From the NCBI RefSeq assembly GCF_052056915.1, contig NZ_CP195119.1:2790001-2854000 (forward strand): 64,000 bases of DNA, given 5' to 3'. The notes under the pieces were generated by a model, which saw only the letters and a program-made list of their open reading frames with translations, was not told where the DNA came from and ran no database searches. Positions 1-9,457 of this stretch are shown here, in pieces (the stretch's first letter is position 1; each line of letters begins with the position of its first letter). The position numbers and the translations under genes are program-made. The stretch comes from MTP4 sp052056915. Lineage in GTDB: Archaea; Halobacteriota; Methanosarcinia; Methanosarcinales; Methanosarcinaceae.

Positions 1-1
1 C

Positions 2-721
2 GCGGATGACGGAGTCATCCGGGAGGCGGAACTCCTCAGGATTGCCCGGGAAGTTTCCGGGTACGGGGGAAAAATGATCGTAGTTCACGGCGCCGGTTCT
101 TTCGGGCATACCTACGCCAAAAAATACGGGCTTGACCGGCAGTTTGACCTTGAAGGGTCGGTAGTGACTCATGAATCTGTCAAAAAACTCGCCGCTATGG
201 TGGTGGGTGCCCTTAATCGTTTCGGGGTCAGGGCAGTTGCGGTGCATCCCATGGGCTGCACAGTGTGCAAAAACGGACGGATCGAGAGCATGTATATGGA
301 AAACATCAAACTCATGCTTGAGAAAGGGTTTGTTCCGGTCCTGCACGGGGACGTTGTGATGGACCGCGAGCTTGGGACCTGTATCCTTTCGGGGGACCAG
401 ATCGTGCCCTATCTTGCAAAAGAACTCGGAGTTACCCGGCTGGGCCTGGGTTCGGCTGAAGACGGTGTGCTGGACAGGGACGGGAAACCCGTGCCCGTAA
501 TCACTCCCGGGAATTTTGAGGAATTCCGGGGCTGCATAGGGGCGTCAGGGAGTACCGACGTTACCGGCGGGATGCTCGGGAAGGTCCGGGAACTCCTGGA
601 GCTTAGCAAAACGTCATGTATTACTTCCTATATATTCAATGCAGGAAAAGCGGATAATGTGCATCGGTTCTTACATGGGGATCCAATAGGGACCAGGATC
701 AGTCCGGATAAAGGGAATTAA
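2..721 (+). CDS. ipk: Isopentenyl phosphate kinase, 5' partial
   Basis: Phosphorylates isopentenyl phosphate to isopentenyl diphosphate in the archaeal mevalonate pathway; cytosolic, amino acid kinase fold. The frame is open from base 2, so the gene begins upstream of the window and 239 residues are visible. The ATG at 74 is internal: the nucleotide/substrate loop VHGAGSFGH (fragment residues 28-36) follows it directly, and the family has about 25-30 more residues before this loop. The later stretch with GDQIVPYLA and the C-terminal ITGG-like STDVTGGMLGK also fit the family. It ends two bases before fni, so the two are very likely co-transcribed and act in consecutive steps. The call rests on motif recognition and operon context. 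Confidence 0.9.
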   Translation, partial: ADDGVIREAELLRIAREVSGYGGKMIVVHGAGSFGHTYAKKYGLDRQFDLEGSVVTHESVKKLAAMVVGALNRFGVRAVAVHPMGCTVCKNGRIESMYMENIKLMLEKGFVPVLHGDVVMDRELGTCILSGDQIVPYLAKELGVTRLGLGSAEDGVLDRDGKPVPVITPGNFEEFRGCIGASGSTDVTGGMLGKVRELLELSKTSCITSYIFNAGKADNVHRFLHGDPIGTRISPDKGN

Positions 722-723
722 TC

Positions 724-1821
724 ATGATTAACACTACCTCGAAGCGAAAGATCGAGCATTTAAAGCTGTGTGCTGAAAGCCACGTTGAGGCCCGGAACGT
801 CAGTGCGGGCTTTGAGGATGTAACCCTGATCCACAGGGCTCTTCCCGAACTCAATATGGATACTCTCGACCTTTCGGTGGATTTTCTCGGGAAACGCTTG
901 CAGTTTCCCTTTTTAATCGCGTCTATTACGGGCGGGCATCCTGACACTATTCCGGTGAATGCGGCTCTTGCAGGTGCGGCCGAAGAGCTTGGCATCGGGA
1001 TTGGTGTCGGGAGCCAGAGGGCTGCAATCGATGACCCTTCCCAGGAAGAATCTTTCAGGGTAGTCAGGGACGAAGCCCCGAGTGCCTTTGTCTACGGGAA
1101 TGTGGGCGCCGCCCAGATCCGGCAGTACGGGGTAGAAGGGGTAGAAAAGCTGATCGAGATGATTGATGCCGACGCCCTTGCCATCCATCTTAACTTCCTG
1201 CAGGAGGCAATCCAGCCCGAAGGGGATAGGGATGCCGCGGGCTGTCTGGATATGATTTCCGAGATATGTTCTTCTCTGGATGTGCCTGTGATAGTGAAAG
1301 AGACCGGGACCGGAATCTCCAGGGAAGATGCCCTTCTCTTCCAGAAAGCCGGAGTTTCGGCCATAGACGTGGGAGGTGCCGGGGGCACAAGCTGGGCCGG
1401 AGTAGAAGTGTACCGGGCCCGAGAAAGTGGAGATTCTGCTTCTGAGCATTTAGGTGAACTGTTCTGGGACTTCGGGATCCCGACGGTTGCTAGCATCATT
1501 GAGTCCCGGGTTTCCCTTCCAATCATCGCAACCGGTGGAGTCCGCAGCGGACTGGATATCGCAAAATCCATTGCTCTGGGGGCCAATGCAGCAAGTGCGG
1601 CTCTCCCCTTCGTCGGACCTGCTCTTGAAGGCAAAACAGCCGTTGTAGAACTACTTTCCCGTATGTTTAACGAATTCAGGGCTGCAATGTTCCTCTGCGG
1701 TTGCGGAAGCATTTCCGACCTTCACAATGCACCCGTGGTTATCACTGGCTGGACCCTTGAATACCTGACCCAGCGCGGCTTTAACGTAAAGGATTACGCG
1801 GTGCCTCAGGACATGCTTTGA
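724..1821 (+). CDS. fni: Type 2 isopentenyl-diphosphate delta-isomerase (FMN)
   Basis: Interconverts isopentenyl and dimethylallyl diphosphate using reduced FMN; supplies the primer for prenyl chain synthesis. The 365 residues match the family length. Visible motifs: ITGGH near 68-72, GVGSQRA at 94-100, and the substrate/metal segment HLNFLQEAIQPEGDR near 155-169 (N157, Q160, E161, QPEG). The glycine-rich IDVGGAGGTSW is a flavin phosphate-binding segment. Starts 2 bp after ipk. Together with ipk and the GGPP synthase further down it forms a local isoprenoid lipid cluster, as known in Methanosarcina. Confidence 0.95.
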   Translation: MINTTSKRKIEHLKLCAESHVEARNVSAGFEDVTLIHRALPELNMDTLDLSVDFLGKRLQFPFLIASITGGHPDTIPVNAALAGAAEELGIGIGVGSQRAAIDDPSQEESFRVVRDEAPSAFVYGNVGAAQIRQYGVEGVEKLIEMIDADALAIHLNFLQEAIQPEGDRDAAGCLDMISEICSSLDVPVIVKETGTGISREDALLFQKAGVSAIDVGGAGGTSWAGVEVYRARESGDSASEHLGELFWDFGIPTVASIIESRVSLPIIATGGVRSGLDIAKSIALGANAASAALPFVGPALEGKTAVVELLSRMFNEFRAAMFLCGCGSISDLHNAPVVITGWTLEYLTQRGFNVKDYAVPQDML

Positions 1822-2079
1822 AATGTGAAACTTTTCCGGGAATGTTGCCGGGAACGTTGCCGGGGTTCCCCTTCCCTTTATATATTATCCGAAACTCAAT
1901 GTATCAACATATTATGGCTAACTAAATGGATGCCAGAACCAGAAATCCAAACCAAAATTCCCGGTAAATGGGCCCATTTGAACTTGAGGGCTGGCAGAAA
2001 TCGTTCGGAAACAGCTAAATAAGATCCCCCTTCCGAAAATCTTAAATTCAAAAACAAAATTTATTCATTACATTTAAGT

Positions 2080-2370
2080 CGGAAAGGAAGAATTAACCGG
2101 AAAGGAATAATTAACCGGAAAGGAATAATTAACCGGAAAGGAATAATTAACCGGAAAGGAATAATTAACCGGAAAGGAATAATTAACCGGAAAGGAATAA
2201 TTAACCGGAAAGGAATAATTAACCGGAAAGGAAGAATTATCCGGGTAGGGAAAATTAACCGGAAAGGAAGAATTATCCGGGTAGGAAAAATTAACCGGAA
2301 AGGAAGAATTAACCGGAAAGGAAGAATTAACCGGAAAGGAAGAATTAACCGGAAAGGAAGAATTAACCGG
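2080..2370. repeat. 18-bp tandem repeat array, about 16 copies
   Basis: Unit CGGAAAGGAATAATTAAC or its GAAGAATTAAC variant, repeated head to tail about 16 times. Two interior units are altered to a form with TTATCCGGGTAGG. The first block is homogeneous (AATAATTAACC) and the last block homogeneous with AAGAATTAACC, which suggests local expansion by slippage or unequal exchange. No open frame runs through it usefully. Function unknown. Confidence 0.95.
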
Positions 2371-2879
2371 GAATTTTTTTCCTTAAATACTAATTAATAT
2401 GCTTGCTCATCACTCATTCAGGAATCAATTGAAAGAAGAATTATATAAGAATTTGATAAGAAAATCCGTTGAGAAATGATCTGTTGAAATCATTGGAAGA
2501 TAACCAGTTCGTTAAATGATTGATTTAATATCAAAATCATTACTAATTTAATTGGGAATCAGTTGAAATCAGTGAAAAAGAATCAGTTCATTAATGGTTG
2601 ATTGAACATTTAAGTCATCACTAATCAGGAATCCCTCAAATAAATCCGTGGAAATGTGAATCATTTTAATGAAGCTTAGTTAAAAATGCTAGGCCCATTA
2701 GGAAGTGTGATGGGAATATAGGCAGGAATCAGCTAAAAGGGAATTGACCCTAAGTATGCCTTATACCTGAGATAAGAGGCTTTAGTAGGCTCTGTGGATA
2801 TATCTAAAATCTGCGGGTCAGTAAAAGGTCTGCGGGTTGGTAAAGGATCTGTGGATTGCTATAGGGCAGAAGGGTATCT

Positions 2880-2936
2880 CCGACCCTGAAAGCATTGATT
2901 GAGTTCATGCTCAAAGCTTTCGGTTGGATTACAAGG
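2880..2936. other. Long imperfect hairpin in intergenic region
   Basis: TCCGACC pairs with GGTTGGA and GAAAGC with GCTTTC, with a 2-nt bulge between, and an inner TGAG/CTCA stem. The total is about 13 outer base pairs and 4 inner ones. It is followed by a short AAGGG/CCCTT hairpin near 2937. It could be part of a small RNA or a leftover of a palindromic element; nothing tells these apart by eye. Confidence 0.35.
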
Positions 2937-3226
2937 GGTTCCCTTATTTCAGTAGCGGGTTTTGGGACATTTCTATAAGGAAACAAATATATATTATAGG
3001 TAATATTGTTCCGTTCATAACTGTTTGCTGAGATATTTCATCATGGGAAAGGGTCTTCTTGAGGGCGGATTCTAGTGGTGGCTGATTCTGGGGCGGGTTT
3101 CATTTACTTATCTAATATATGTCCAACGTTATATCAAACACATCATCATTTCAAGTTCTTCCCTGAAACCGTTTTAGGTGGTTTTGGGTTCACAATATCA
3201 AAGGAATCAAATCAGAGGTTTAACAT

Positions 3227-4570
3227 ATGACTGAAATAGGAATAGTTGCAGTCGGCGGCTACAATGAAATGGGCCGCAACATGACTGCCATAATTGTAGG
3301 TGAAGATATCATCATTCTGGATATGGGGCTCAGGCTTGACCGGGTTCAGATCCACGAGGATGTTGAAATTGACAAGATGCATTCCCTCGAACTTATCGAG
3401 ATGGGAGCAATCCCTGACGATACTATCATGAAGGAGATCAACGGGACTGTCCGGGCTATCGTCTGTACTCACGGACACCTTGACCATGTAGGTGCAATCT
3501 CGAAGCTCGCTCACAGGTACAAGGCCCCTATCATTGCTACTCCCTATACCACTCTTATCATCAAGCAGCAGATTGAGTCCGAAAGGAAGTTTGAGGTCTG
3601 CAACAGGGTGATCCCCCTGAAAGCAGGAGGCACCTATAAGGTCACGGAAGACATCGATATCGAATTCATCCGGGTCCAGCACAGTATCATAGACTGTGTC
3701 CTTGCAGCCATCCACACTCCGGCAGGGGCAATCCTCTATGCCTGCGATTTCAAACTGGACCGGACTCCTACCATGGGGGAGGCTCCGGACTTTGAGCGTC
3801 TGAAATCCCTCGGAAAGGAAGGGGTTATCGCAATGATTGCTGAGAGTACGAACGCCGGACGCTCCGGGAAGACGCCTTCCGAACAGATCGCAAAGGACAT
3901 GGTCAGGGACGTGCTGTTCGGGACCGAGGAGGCGGATGTAGGGATGATTATCACAACCTTTGCTTCTCACATTGCCAGGCTCAAAGCGATCATCGAGGCA
4001 GCAGAAGAAATGGGCCGGATCCCTGTACTTATGGGACGTTCAATGGAGCGCTATGTAACGGCTGCCAGGGACGTTGGTTACCTTAAGCTTCCATCCAATG
4101 TTGAGATCTACGGACATAGAAAAGATGTTGACAGAGCTTTCAAGCGTATCATGCAGAGTGGGAAAAATAAGTATCTGCCGATCGTCACAGGGCACCAGGG
4201 CGAGCCCGGTTCCATTCTTGTGAGGGTTGCAAATGGAGATACTCCTTACGCCCTCGATCCCGGGGACCGTGTCATTTTCTCTGCAAACATTATCCCGAGT
4301 CCAATGACCCAGGCCAACCGGTATGCCCTTGAAACCAAGCTCAAAATGAAGGGGGCCAGGATCTATGACGACGTTCACGTATCGGGTCACGCATACAAGG
4401 AAGATCACTGGGAGTTGCTCCGCATGGTGAATCCGGAACATGTGATCCCGGCTCACGGAAACATGGATATGCACGGGCACTACATCGAGATGGCGGAAGA
4501 TGCCGGGTATGTGCTGGGAGACACCGTTCACCTTCTCAGGAACGGTGAAGTGTTATATATCGAAGAGTAA
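3227..4570 (+). CDS. Archaeal RNase J (metallo-beta-lactamase/beta-CASP)
   Basis: Predicted 5'-3' exoribonuclease and/or endonuclease in RNA turnover. The metallo-beta-lactamase signature THGHLDHVG is at residues 81-89, after an N-terminal IGIVAVGGYNEMGRN typical of RNase J. The beta-CASP segment carries the GHQGEPGS motif and a late HVSGHA, with PEHVIPAHGN near the C terminus. At 447 residues it has the archaeal length and lacks the bacterial C-terminal domain. AGAGG upstream of the ATG supports the start. It sits between fni and the GGPP synthase, an association common in methanogens but without a known functional link to lipid synthesis. Confidence 0.93.
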   Translation: MTEIGIVAVGGYNEMGRNMTAIIVGEDIIILDMGLRLDRVQIHEDVEIDKMHSLELIEMGAIPDDTIMKEINGTVRAIVCTHGHLDHVGAISKLAHRYKAPIIATPYTTLIIKQQIESERKFEVCNRVIPLKAGGTYKVTEDIDIEFIRVQHSIIDCVLAAIHTPAGAILYACDFKLDRTPTMGEAPDFERLKSLGKEGVIAMIAESTNAGRSGKTPSEQIAKDMVRDVLFGTEEADVGMIITTFASHIARLKAIIEAAEEMGRIPVLMGRSMERYVTAARDVGYLKLPSNVEIYGHRKDVDRAFKRIMQSGKNKYLPIVTGHQGEPGSILVRVANGDTPYALDPGDRVIFSANIIPSPMTQANRYALETKLKMKGARIYDDVHVSGHAYKEDHWELLRMVNPEHVIPAHGNMDMHGHYIEMAEDAGYVLGDTVHLLRNGEVLYIEE

Positions 4571-4607
4571 TTGTATTAGGAAAACTATTCCCTTTGCTTG
4601 TGATAGT

Positions 4608-5573
4608 ATGACGCTGATTGATGAGATCAAGAAGAGGACCGTCCATGTGGATGCCAGCATTGAGGATATGCTTCCTGTCACCCATCCGGAGGAGCTCTAT
4701 AAAGCCTCCCGCTACCTCGTGGATGCCGGAGGAAAGCGCCTCCGTCCTGCGGTTCTGATCCTGGCTGCGGAAGCTGTCGGCTCCACTCTAGAGTCTGTCC
4801 TTCCTGCAGCTGTGGCCGTGGAACTCGTACATAATTTCACTCTGATCCATGATGATATCATGGACAAGGACGATGTCCGCCGCGGGATGCCTGCCGTCCA
4901 TATGAAATGGGGGGAAGCCGGAGCGATCCTTGCCGGGGATACCCTCTATTCCAAAGCTTTCGAGATCCTCTCCAGAGTCGAAAACGAACCTGAAAGGATT
5001 TTAAAATGCATGGATGTCCTCTCAAGGACCTGCACGGAAATCTGTGAAGGGCAGTGGCTTGACATGGACTTTGAAAGGCGTGACCGGGTCACTGAATCCG
5101 AGTACCTTGAGATGGTCGAGAAGAAAACCTCGGTCCTCTATGCAGCCGCCGCAAAGATCGGGGGCCTTCTGGGAGGAGCTTCGGATGAAGTCGCCGAGGC
5201 TTTGTCTGAGTACGGGCGCTTGATAGGGATTGGTTTCCAGATGTATGACGATGTCCTGGACATGATCACCCCTCAGGAGGTGCTCGGGAAAGTCCGGGGA
5301 AGCGACCTGAAAGAAGGGAAGTACACTCTGATCGTTATCGATGCCTTCCGGAAAGGCGTGGAGCTGGAGGTTTTCGGGAGGGGCAGTGCCACTCAGGACG
5401 AAACCGAAAACGCCGTCAAGATCCTTTACGAATGCGGTTCTATCGATTTCGTACAGAACCTCGCAATCTCGTACATCGAAGAAGGCAAGGCAAAGCTGGA
5501 TGCCCTGGAAGACTGTCCTGAAAAAGACCTCCTCCTCCAGATTGCCGACTATATGATTTCAAGAAACTATTGA
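4608..5573 (+). CDS. Geranylgeranyl diphosphate synthase (polyprenyl synthase)
   Basis: Condenses IPP units onto allylic diphosphates to make GGPP for archaeal ether lipids. The start was set at the ATG at 4608 (MTLIDEIKK); the open frame runs further upstream but overlaps the RNase J 3' end. The protein is 321 residues: GGKRLRP at 41-47, first aspartate motif DDIMD at 82-86, second DDVLD at 214-218. F77, five residues before the first aspartate, corresponds to the chain-length residue known from Sulfolobus GGPP synthase, so a C20 (or C15/C20) product is likely. Lies 37 bp after RNase J and probably shares its transcript. Confidence 0.93.
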   Translation: MTLIDEIKKRTVHVDASIEDMLPVTHPEELYKASRYLVDAGGKRLRPAVLILAAEAVGSTLESVLPAAVAVELVHNFTLIHDDIMDKDDVRRGMPAVHMKWGEAGAILAGDTLYSKAFEILSRVENEPERILKCMDVLSRTCTEICEGQWLDMDFERRDRVTESEYLEMVEKKTSVLYAAAAKIGGLLGGASDEVAEALSEYGRLIGIGFQMYDDVLDMITPQEVLGKVRGSDLKEGKYTLIVIDAFRKGVELEVFGRGSATQDETENAVKILYECGSIDFVQNLAISYIEEGKAKLDALEDCPEKDLLLQIADYMISRNY

Positions 5574-6016
5574 AATTCAACCGTCTGAAAACTGGCGGTC
5601 CAGAGGAGATTGCGGCCGAAATATGTCGCAATGCCTCTAAATCTTTTTTATGTTATTTTTGCGATAGTTTTAGCTTCATTTTTTATGTCATTTTTACGAT
5701 AGCTGTAGCTCTTTTTTATGTTATTTTTGCGATAGCCGTAGCTCTTTTTTGATCTATTTCCAGGTGTGGACAAATTGTCAGAATTTATCAGCCCGAACTT
5801 TATGGCTCCTCTTTTTTGTGTGCAATCTTTGTGTGCAATCTTTGTGTGCAATCCTTACAAAAACAGATGTAGTCTTGAATTGAAATTTGTCTTGTCCACG
5901 ATACGTGGGGAAAGGCCAACTTTATCCGCTACGCTCCGGGGAAAGACTTTAAAAAAAAGAGAATGGCAGGATTTTCATCCTGCTGATTTTTTTGAATTTT
6001 CGGATCTGAATTTTAT
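5574..6016. other. Gene-free interval with short repeats
   Basis: Between convergent GGPP synthase and ppdK. Three copies of a roughly 33-bp unit containing TTTTTTATGTTATTTTTGCGATAG occupy about 5646-5752, and a 12-bp word TTTGTGTGCAATC is repeated three times at about 5816-5855. The T-runs (TTTTTT) at the start of each unit could also end transcription of the GGPP synthase operon. The 104-residue open frame at 5766-6080 is low-complexity and runs into ppdK, so it was not called. Confidence 0.6.
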
Positions 6017-8665
6017 TTATTTGTTTCTGGATGCAAGGGTGCTCTGGGCAGCTACGAGTCTTGCGATGGGGACTCTGTAGGGGGAGCAGCTTACATAGTT
6101 CAGGCCTATGCTGTGGGCGAAGAGAATGGATTTAGGTTCGCCGCCGTGTTCTCCGCAGATCCCCATTTTGAGGTCGGGTTTGACGGAGCGGCCTTTTTCA
6201 ATTCCGATCTTCATGATTTCGCCTACGCCTTCCTGGTCCAGGACTGCGAAGGGATCGTTTTCAAGAATGCCTGCTTTCTGGTAGATTGGCACGAACTTGG
6301 CCACATCGTCCCTGCTGAACCCGAAGGTGGTCTGGGTCAGGTCGTTTGTCCCGAAGGAGAAGAAATCGGCTTCCGGGGCAATCTTGTCTGCGGTAATTGC
6401 GGCTCTTGGCAGTTCGATCATGGTCCCTACTTTGTAGTCGAACTTTGTGCCTTTTTCTGCCATGACGGCATCTGCCAGTTCACAGACTTTTTGCCTTGTA
6501 AGGGCGAGTTCTTTCACATGGCCCACGAGGGGGATCATGATTTCGGGGCTTACCTGTACTCCTTCGACTGCAAGTTCACAGGCAGCTTCCATGATTGCCC
6601 TTACCTGCATATCGTAGATTTCCGGGTAGGTAATTCCTAGACGGCATCCCCTGTGTCCGAGCATCGGGTTGAGTTCCGTAAGGGACACAACGCGCTCGAT
6701 TATCTTGTTGACTGCGGCAATCTTTTCGATGTTGCCTGCAGTTTCGTATTCCCTTAGTTTTTCATCCAGTTCTTCCTTATTCGGAAGGAACTCGTGCAGG
6801 GGTGGGTCAAGCAGCCTGACTGTAACTGGCAGACCTTCCATGCTGCGGAAGATTCCAAGGAAGTCTTCCTTCTGCATGGGGAGGAGTTTCTTGAGGGCTT
6901 TCTTCCTGGATTTTTCCTCCTCTGCCATGATCATTTCCCTTACAACGGGGATCCGGTCTTCCCCAAAGAACATGTGCTCGGTCCGGCAAAGCCCGATTCC
7001 TTCTGCGCCAAGTTCGCGGGCGAGGCTTGCATCGGTCGGGTTGTCAGCGTTTGTCCTTACGCCAAGGGTCCGGATTTCATCAGCCCATAAGAGGATGTGC
7101 TTGAGGTCGTTGTTGATCTCGGCTTCGATCAGTTCGACTTCCCCAAGTATGACGTTTCCGCTACTTCCGTCAATACTGATGTAGTCGTGCTCATTGATCG
7201 TGTAACCGTTTACTTTGAAAAGAGCATTTTTAGTATCGATTACAATTTCTCCGCAGCCTACAACACAGGGCTTTCCCATTCCTCTCCCTACGACTGCGGC
7301 GTGGGAAGTCATTCCTCCGCGGACGGTAAGCACTCCCTGGGCAGCTGCCATCCCACCGATGTCTTCAGGGGAGGTCTCTGTCCTGACAAGGATTGTCTTT
7401 TCGCCCTTTTCAGCCATTTCTTCGGCGGCTTCGGCAGTAAACACGATTTTCCCTACTGCGGCTCCCGGGGATGCCGGAAGCCCGTTTGCGATTAATTCGA
7501 GTTTGGCTTCCGGGTCAATCCGTGGGTGCAGGAGCAGGTCAATGTGTTCGGCCTGGACCCTGGTGACTGCGGTCTCCTTATCAATAAGCCCTTCTTCGAC
7601 CATGTCCTTTGCGACCTTTACCGCAGCAGCAGCGGTTCGCTTTCCGGTCCTGGTCTGGAGCATATAGAGTTTTCCTTCCTGAATGGTGAACTCTATATCC
7701 TGCATGTCCGTGAAGTGGGCTTCGAGCCTCTGGCAGATATCTACTAGCTGACCGTAAGCTTCGGGGATTTCGTCTTTCAGGGTGTTGATGTATTTCGGAG
7801 TCCGGATCCCGGCAACCACGTCTTCGCCCTGGGCGTTGAGGAGGTATTCTCCGAAGAACTTCTTTTCCCCTGTAGACGGGTTCCTTGTGAAAGCCACTCC
7901 AGTTCCGGAGGTATTTCCCATGTTTCCGTAAACCATTGTCTGGACGTTGACGGCAGTTCCCCATTTGTCATCAATGCCGTTGATTTTTCGGTAGGTAATA
8001 GCTCTCGGATTGTTCCATGAATCAAAAACAGCATCAATTGCCATCTGGAGCTGGACTTTTGGATCTTGTGGGAAATCAAATCCTTTTTCAAGTTTGATTA
8101 CTTCTTTGAACCTTTCTGCGAGTTGCTTTAAGGCTTCTGCATCGAGGTCGGTGTCGGACTTAACTCCCAGTTCCTTTTTCTTGTCCCCTATCAGGGAGTC
8201 GAATTTCCTGAATTCTATTCCAAGCACCACGTCTCCGAACATGGCGATAAACCGTCGGTAGCAGTCGTATGCAAATCTTTCGTCGTTGACCTTTTTAGCA
8301 AGTCCGACTACGGATTTGTCCGTAAGCCCAAGGTTCAGGACAGTATCCATCATTCCCGGCATGGATACTCTTGCTCCGGAACGGACCGATACTAGAAGGG
8401 GATCTTCGGGATCTCCCAGTTTTTTTCCGTTTATGGTTTCCAGTTTGTCTACTGCTTCTTCAACCTGTTGAACCATTTCTTTCGAGTATTCATTGTTTTT
8501 TAGGTACAGTACGCAGACTTCGGCTGTTATTGTAAAGCCTGGAGGTACGGGAACTCCGAGATTAGCCATTTCTGCGAGGTTTGCACCCTTGCCTCCAAGC
8601 AGGTCTTTCATACTACTTTTGCCATCAGTTACATCCTTTCCGAAAAAATATACAAATTTGAACAA
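6017..8665 (-). CDS. ppdK: Pyruvate, phosphate dikinase
   Basis: Reversibly converts pyruvate, ATP and phosphate to PEP, AMP and PPi; in methanogens it feeds gluconeogenesis. The protein has 882 residues: N-terminal ATP-grasp (GGKGANLAEM, NVQTMVYGN), central phosphohistidine domain with GGMTSHAAVVGRG near residue 455, and a C-terminal PEP/pyruvate barrel with GICGEHGG carrying the catalytic Cys. Start: TTG at 8665, 7 nt after a strong GGAGG. The ATG 31 codons upstream (8758) lies above the transcription start predicted from the TATA box at 8767-8776, and its extra residues do not resemble the family. The pyrophosphatase at 33906 would pull the reaction toward PEP, but is not linked to it here. 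Confidence 0.95.
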   Translation of the reverse strand: MFKFVYFFGKDVTDGKSSMKDLLGGKGANLAEMANLGVPVPPGFTITAEVCVLYLKNNEYSKEMVQQVEEAVDKLETINGKKLGDPEDPLLVSVRSGARVSMPGMMDTVLNLGLTDKSVVGLAKKVNDERFAYDCYRRFIAMFGDVVLGIEFRKFDSLIGDKKKELGVKSDTDLDAEALKQLAERFKEVIKLEKGFDFPQDPKVQLQMAIDAVFDSWNNPRAITYRKINGIDDKWGTAVNVQTMVYGNMGNTSGTGVAFTRNPSTGEKKFFGEYLLNAQGEDVVAGIRTPKYINTLKDEIPEAYGQLVDICQRLEAHFTDMQDIEFTIQEGKLYMLQTRTGKRTAAAAVKVAKDMVEEGLIDKETAVTRVQAEHIDLLLHPRIDPEAKLELIANGLPASPGAAVGKIVFTAEAAEEMAEKGEKTILVRTETSPEDIGGMAAAQGVLTVRGGMTSHAAVVGRGMGKPCVVGCGEIVIDTKNALFKVNGYTINEHDYISIDGSSGNVILGEVELIEAEINNDLKHILLWADEIRTLGVRTNADNPTDASLARELGAEGIGLCRTEHMFFGEDRIPVVREMIMAEEEKSRKKALKKLLPMQKEDFLGIFRSMEGLPVTVRLLDPPLHEFLPNKEELDEKLREYETAGNIEKIAAVNKIIERVVSLTELNPMLGHRGCRLGITYPEIYDMQVRAIMEAACELAVEGVQVSPEIMIPLVGHVKELALTRQKVCELADAVMAEKGTKFDYKVGTMIELPRAAITADKIAPEADFFSFGTNDLTQTTFGFSRDDVAKFVPIYQKAGILENDPFAVLDQEGVGEIMKIGIEKGRSVKPDLKMGICGEHGGEPKSILFAHSIGLNYVSCSPYRVPIARLVAAQSTLASRNK

Positions 8666-8766
8666 TGAATCTCCTCCCTGGAACGAGATATCATTTGGAA
8701 TATGACTTGGAAATAGTGTGTGGATAGCCAAATCTTCTGATTTGGTTGTTGCCAACAATGTCCATT

Positions 8767-8776
8767 TAATATATAA
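8767..8776 (-). promoter_or_regulatory. TATA box of ppdK
   Basis: Minus-strand TTATATATTA about 100 nt above the TTG start. Archaeal transcription normally begins 22-27 nt downstream, near 8745, giving a leader of about 80 nt and placing the ATG at 8758 outside the transcript. Confidence 0.6.
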
Positions 8777-8997
8777 GCTTGTGGTTCGCCCCCGCCCGCA
8801 TCATTTAATTTATATATTCTATTTATTTTGAAGTTATGTATAATATAGGTCTTGCGATATGTTTATATAATATTGGTGTAGAGTAGGTATGCTTTTCAGT
8901 CTGCACTATATATTCTTACATTAAGGCTGGTAGTTCGATTACTCGGGACAGGAAATAAACGGATCTGTGCCGAGATATATTCTTATTTGTGGCTAAT

Positions 8998-9258
8998 ATG
9001 AAAAGACTCGGTACCGTGTTGCACAGGTCAGGTAGCAAAAACCTGGTTATTAGAGGGGATGAGTTTAAGTCCGAAAATGCATCAGGAAAAATCCCTAGGT
9101 TAAATTTGGTTGTTATGGACAAGGCACTGAATCAGATTGGCACGATAGTTAATATTTTCGGGCCGGTGAACCATCCATATTTTTTAGTGAAAGGTTTTAA
9201 ACGGATTCCTGATTCAGAATTTCGGGGACTGGTCAATGAAAGGATCTATGTTCGGTGA
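8998..9258 (+). CDS. gar1: H/ACA RNP subunit Gar1
   Basis: Small beta-barrel protein of the archaeal H/ACA pseudouridylation particle; binds Cbf5 and helps release substrate RNA. The 86 residues from ATG 8998 (MKRLGTVLHRSG) cover the whole domain; a GTG three codons earlier (8989) is an alternative. Core features: IGTIVNIFGPVNHPYFLVKG is the conserved Gar1 strand-loop containing GPV..P. A TATA-like AGATATATT at about 8973 would give an almost leaderless transcript. It stands directly upstream of TFB, a widespread archaeal gene pair. Nop10 of the same particle is at 52050. Confidence 0.9.
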   Translation: MKRLGTVLHRSGSKNLVIRGDEFKSENASGKIPRLNLVVMDKALNQIGTIVNIFGPVNHPYFLVKGFKRIPDSEFRGLVNERIYVR

Positions 9259-9457
9259 GATCTCTGGCATTCGATTCAGATTTAAACTCTTTAGTATGGT
9301 TTAACTTTAACTGGTATATTTGCTTTCAGCTGGTTTTAGTTTCTGGCTTTCTTTTCCCCGTTTTTATAAAAATACTGTCATTTAATGCAGCACATAATCT
9401 GAGTTGCAGGACAGCAGGAACAACATATGGTCATGTTAAGTTGTAAGGTGATATGAA

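Larger units (their letters stand above)
1822..3226. other. Long gene-free AT-rich intergenic region
   Basis: No convincing coding sequence on either strand. It holds the 18-bp tandem array (2080-2370), then degenerate AT-rich text with recurring AATCAGTTGAAA-like words (about 2415-2640), a set of three related words CTGCGGGT(C/T)(A/G)GTAAA(G) around 2810-2850, a long hairpin at 2880-2935, and the leader of the RNase J gene with an AGAGG ribosome site at about 3214. A TATA-like AATATATG lies near 3113. The small open frames at 1825-2022 (+) and 2804-2986 (-) have no ribosome site or recognisable sequence. Confidence 0.7.

Noticed and set aside
2080..2370. Possible CRISPR array or origin iterons
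   Set aside because: Unit of 18 bp without spacers; no replication-initiator gene nearby.
5766..6080. 104-codon open frame
   Set aside because: Overlaps the 3' end of ppdK and includes the 12-bp repeats; no ribosome site.
8666..8758. N-terminal 31-residue extension of PPDK
   Set aside because: Lies around or above the predicted transcription start and does not resemble the family; a strong GGAGG with TTG start lies downstream.
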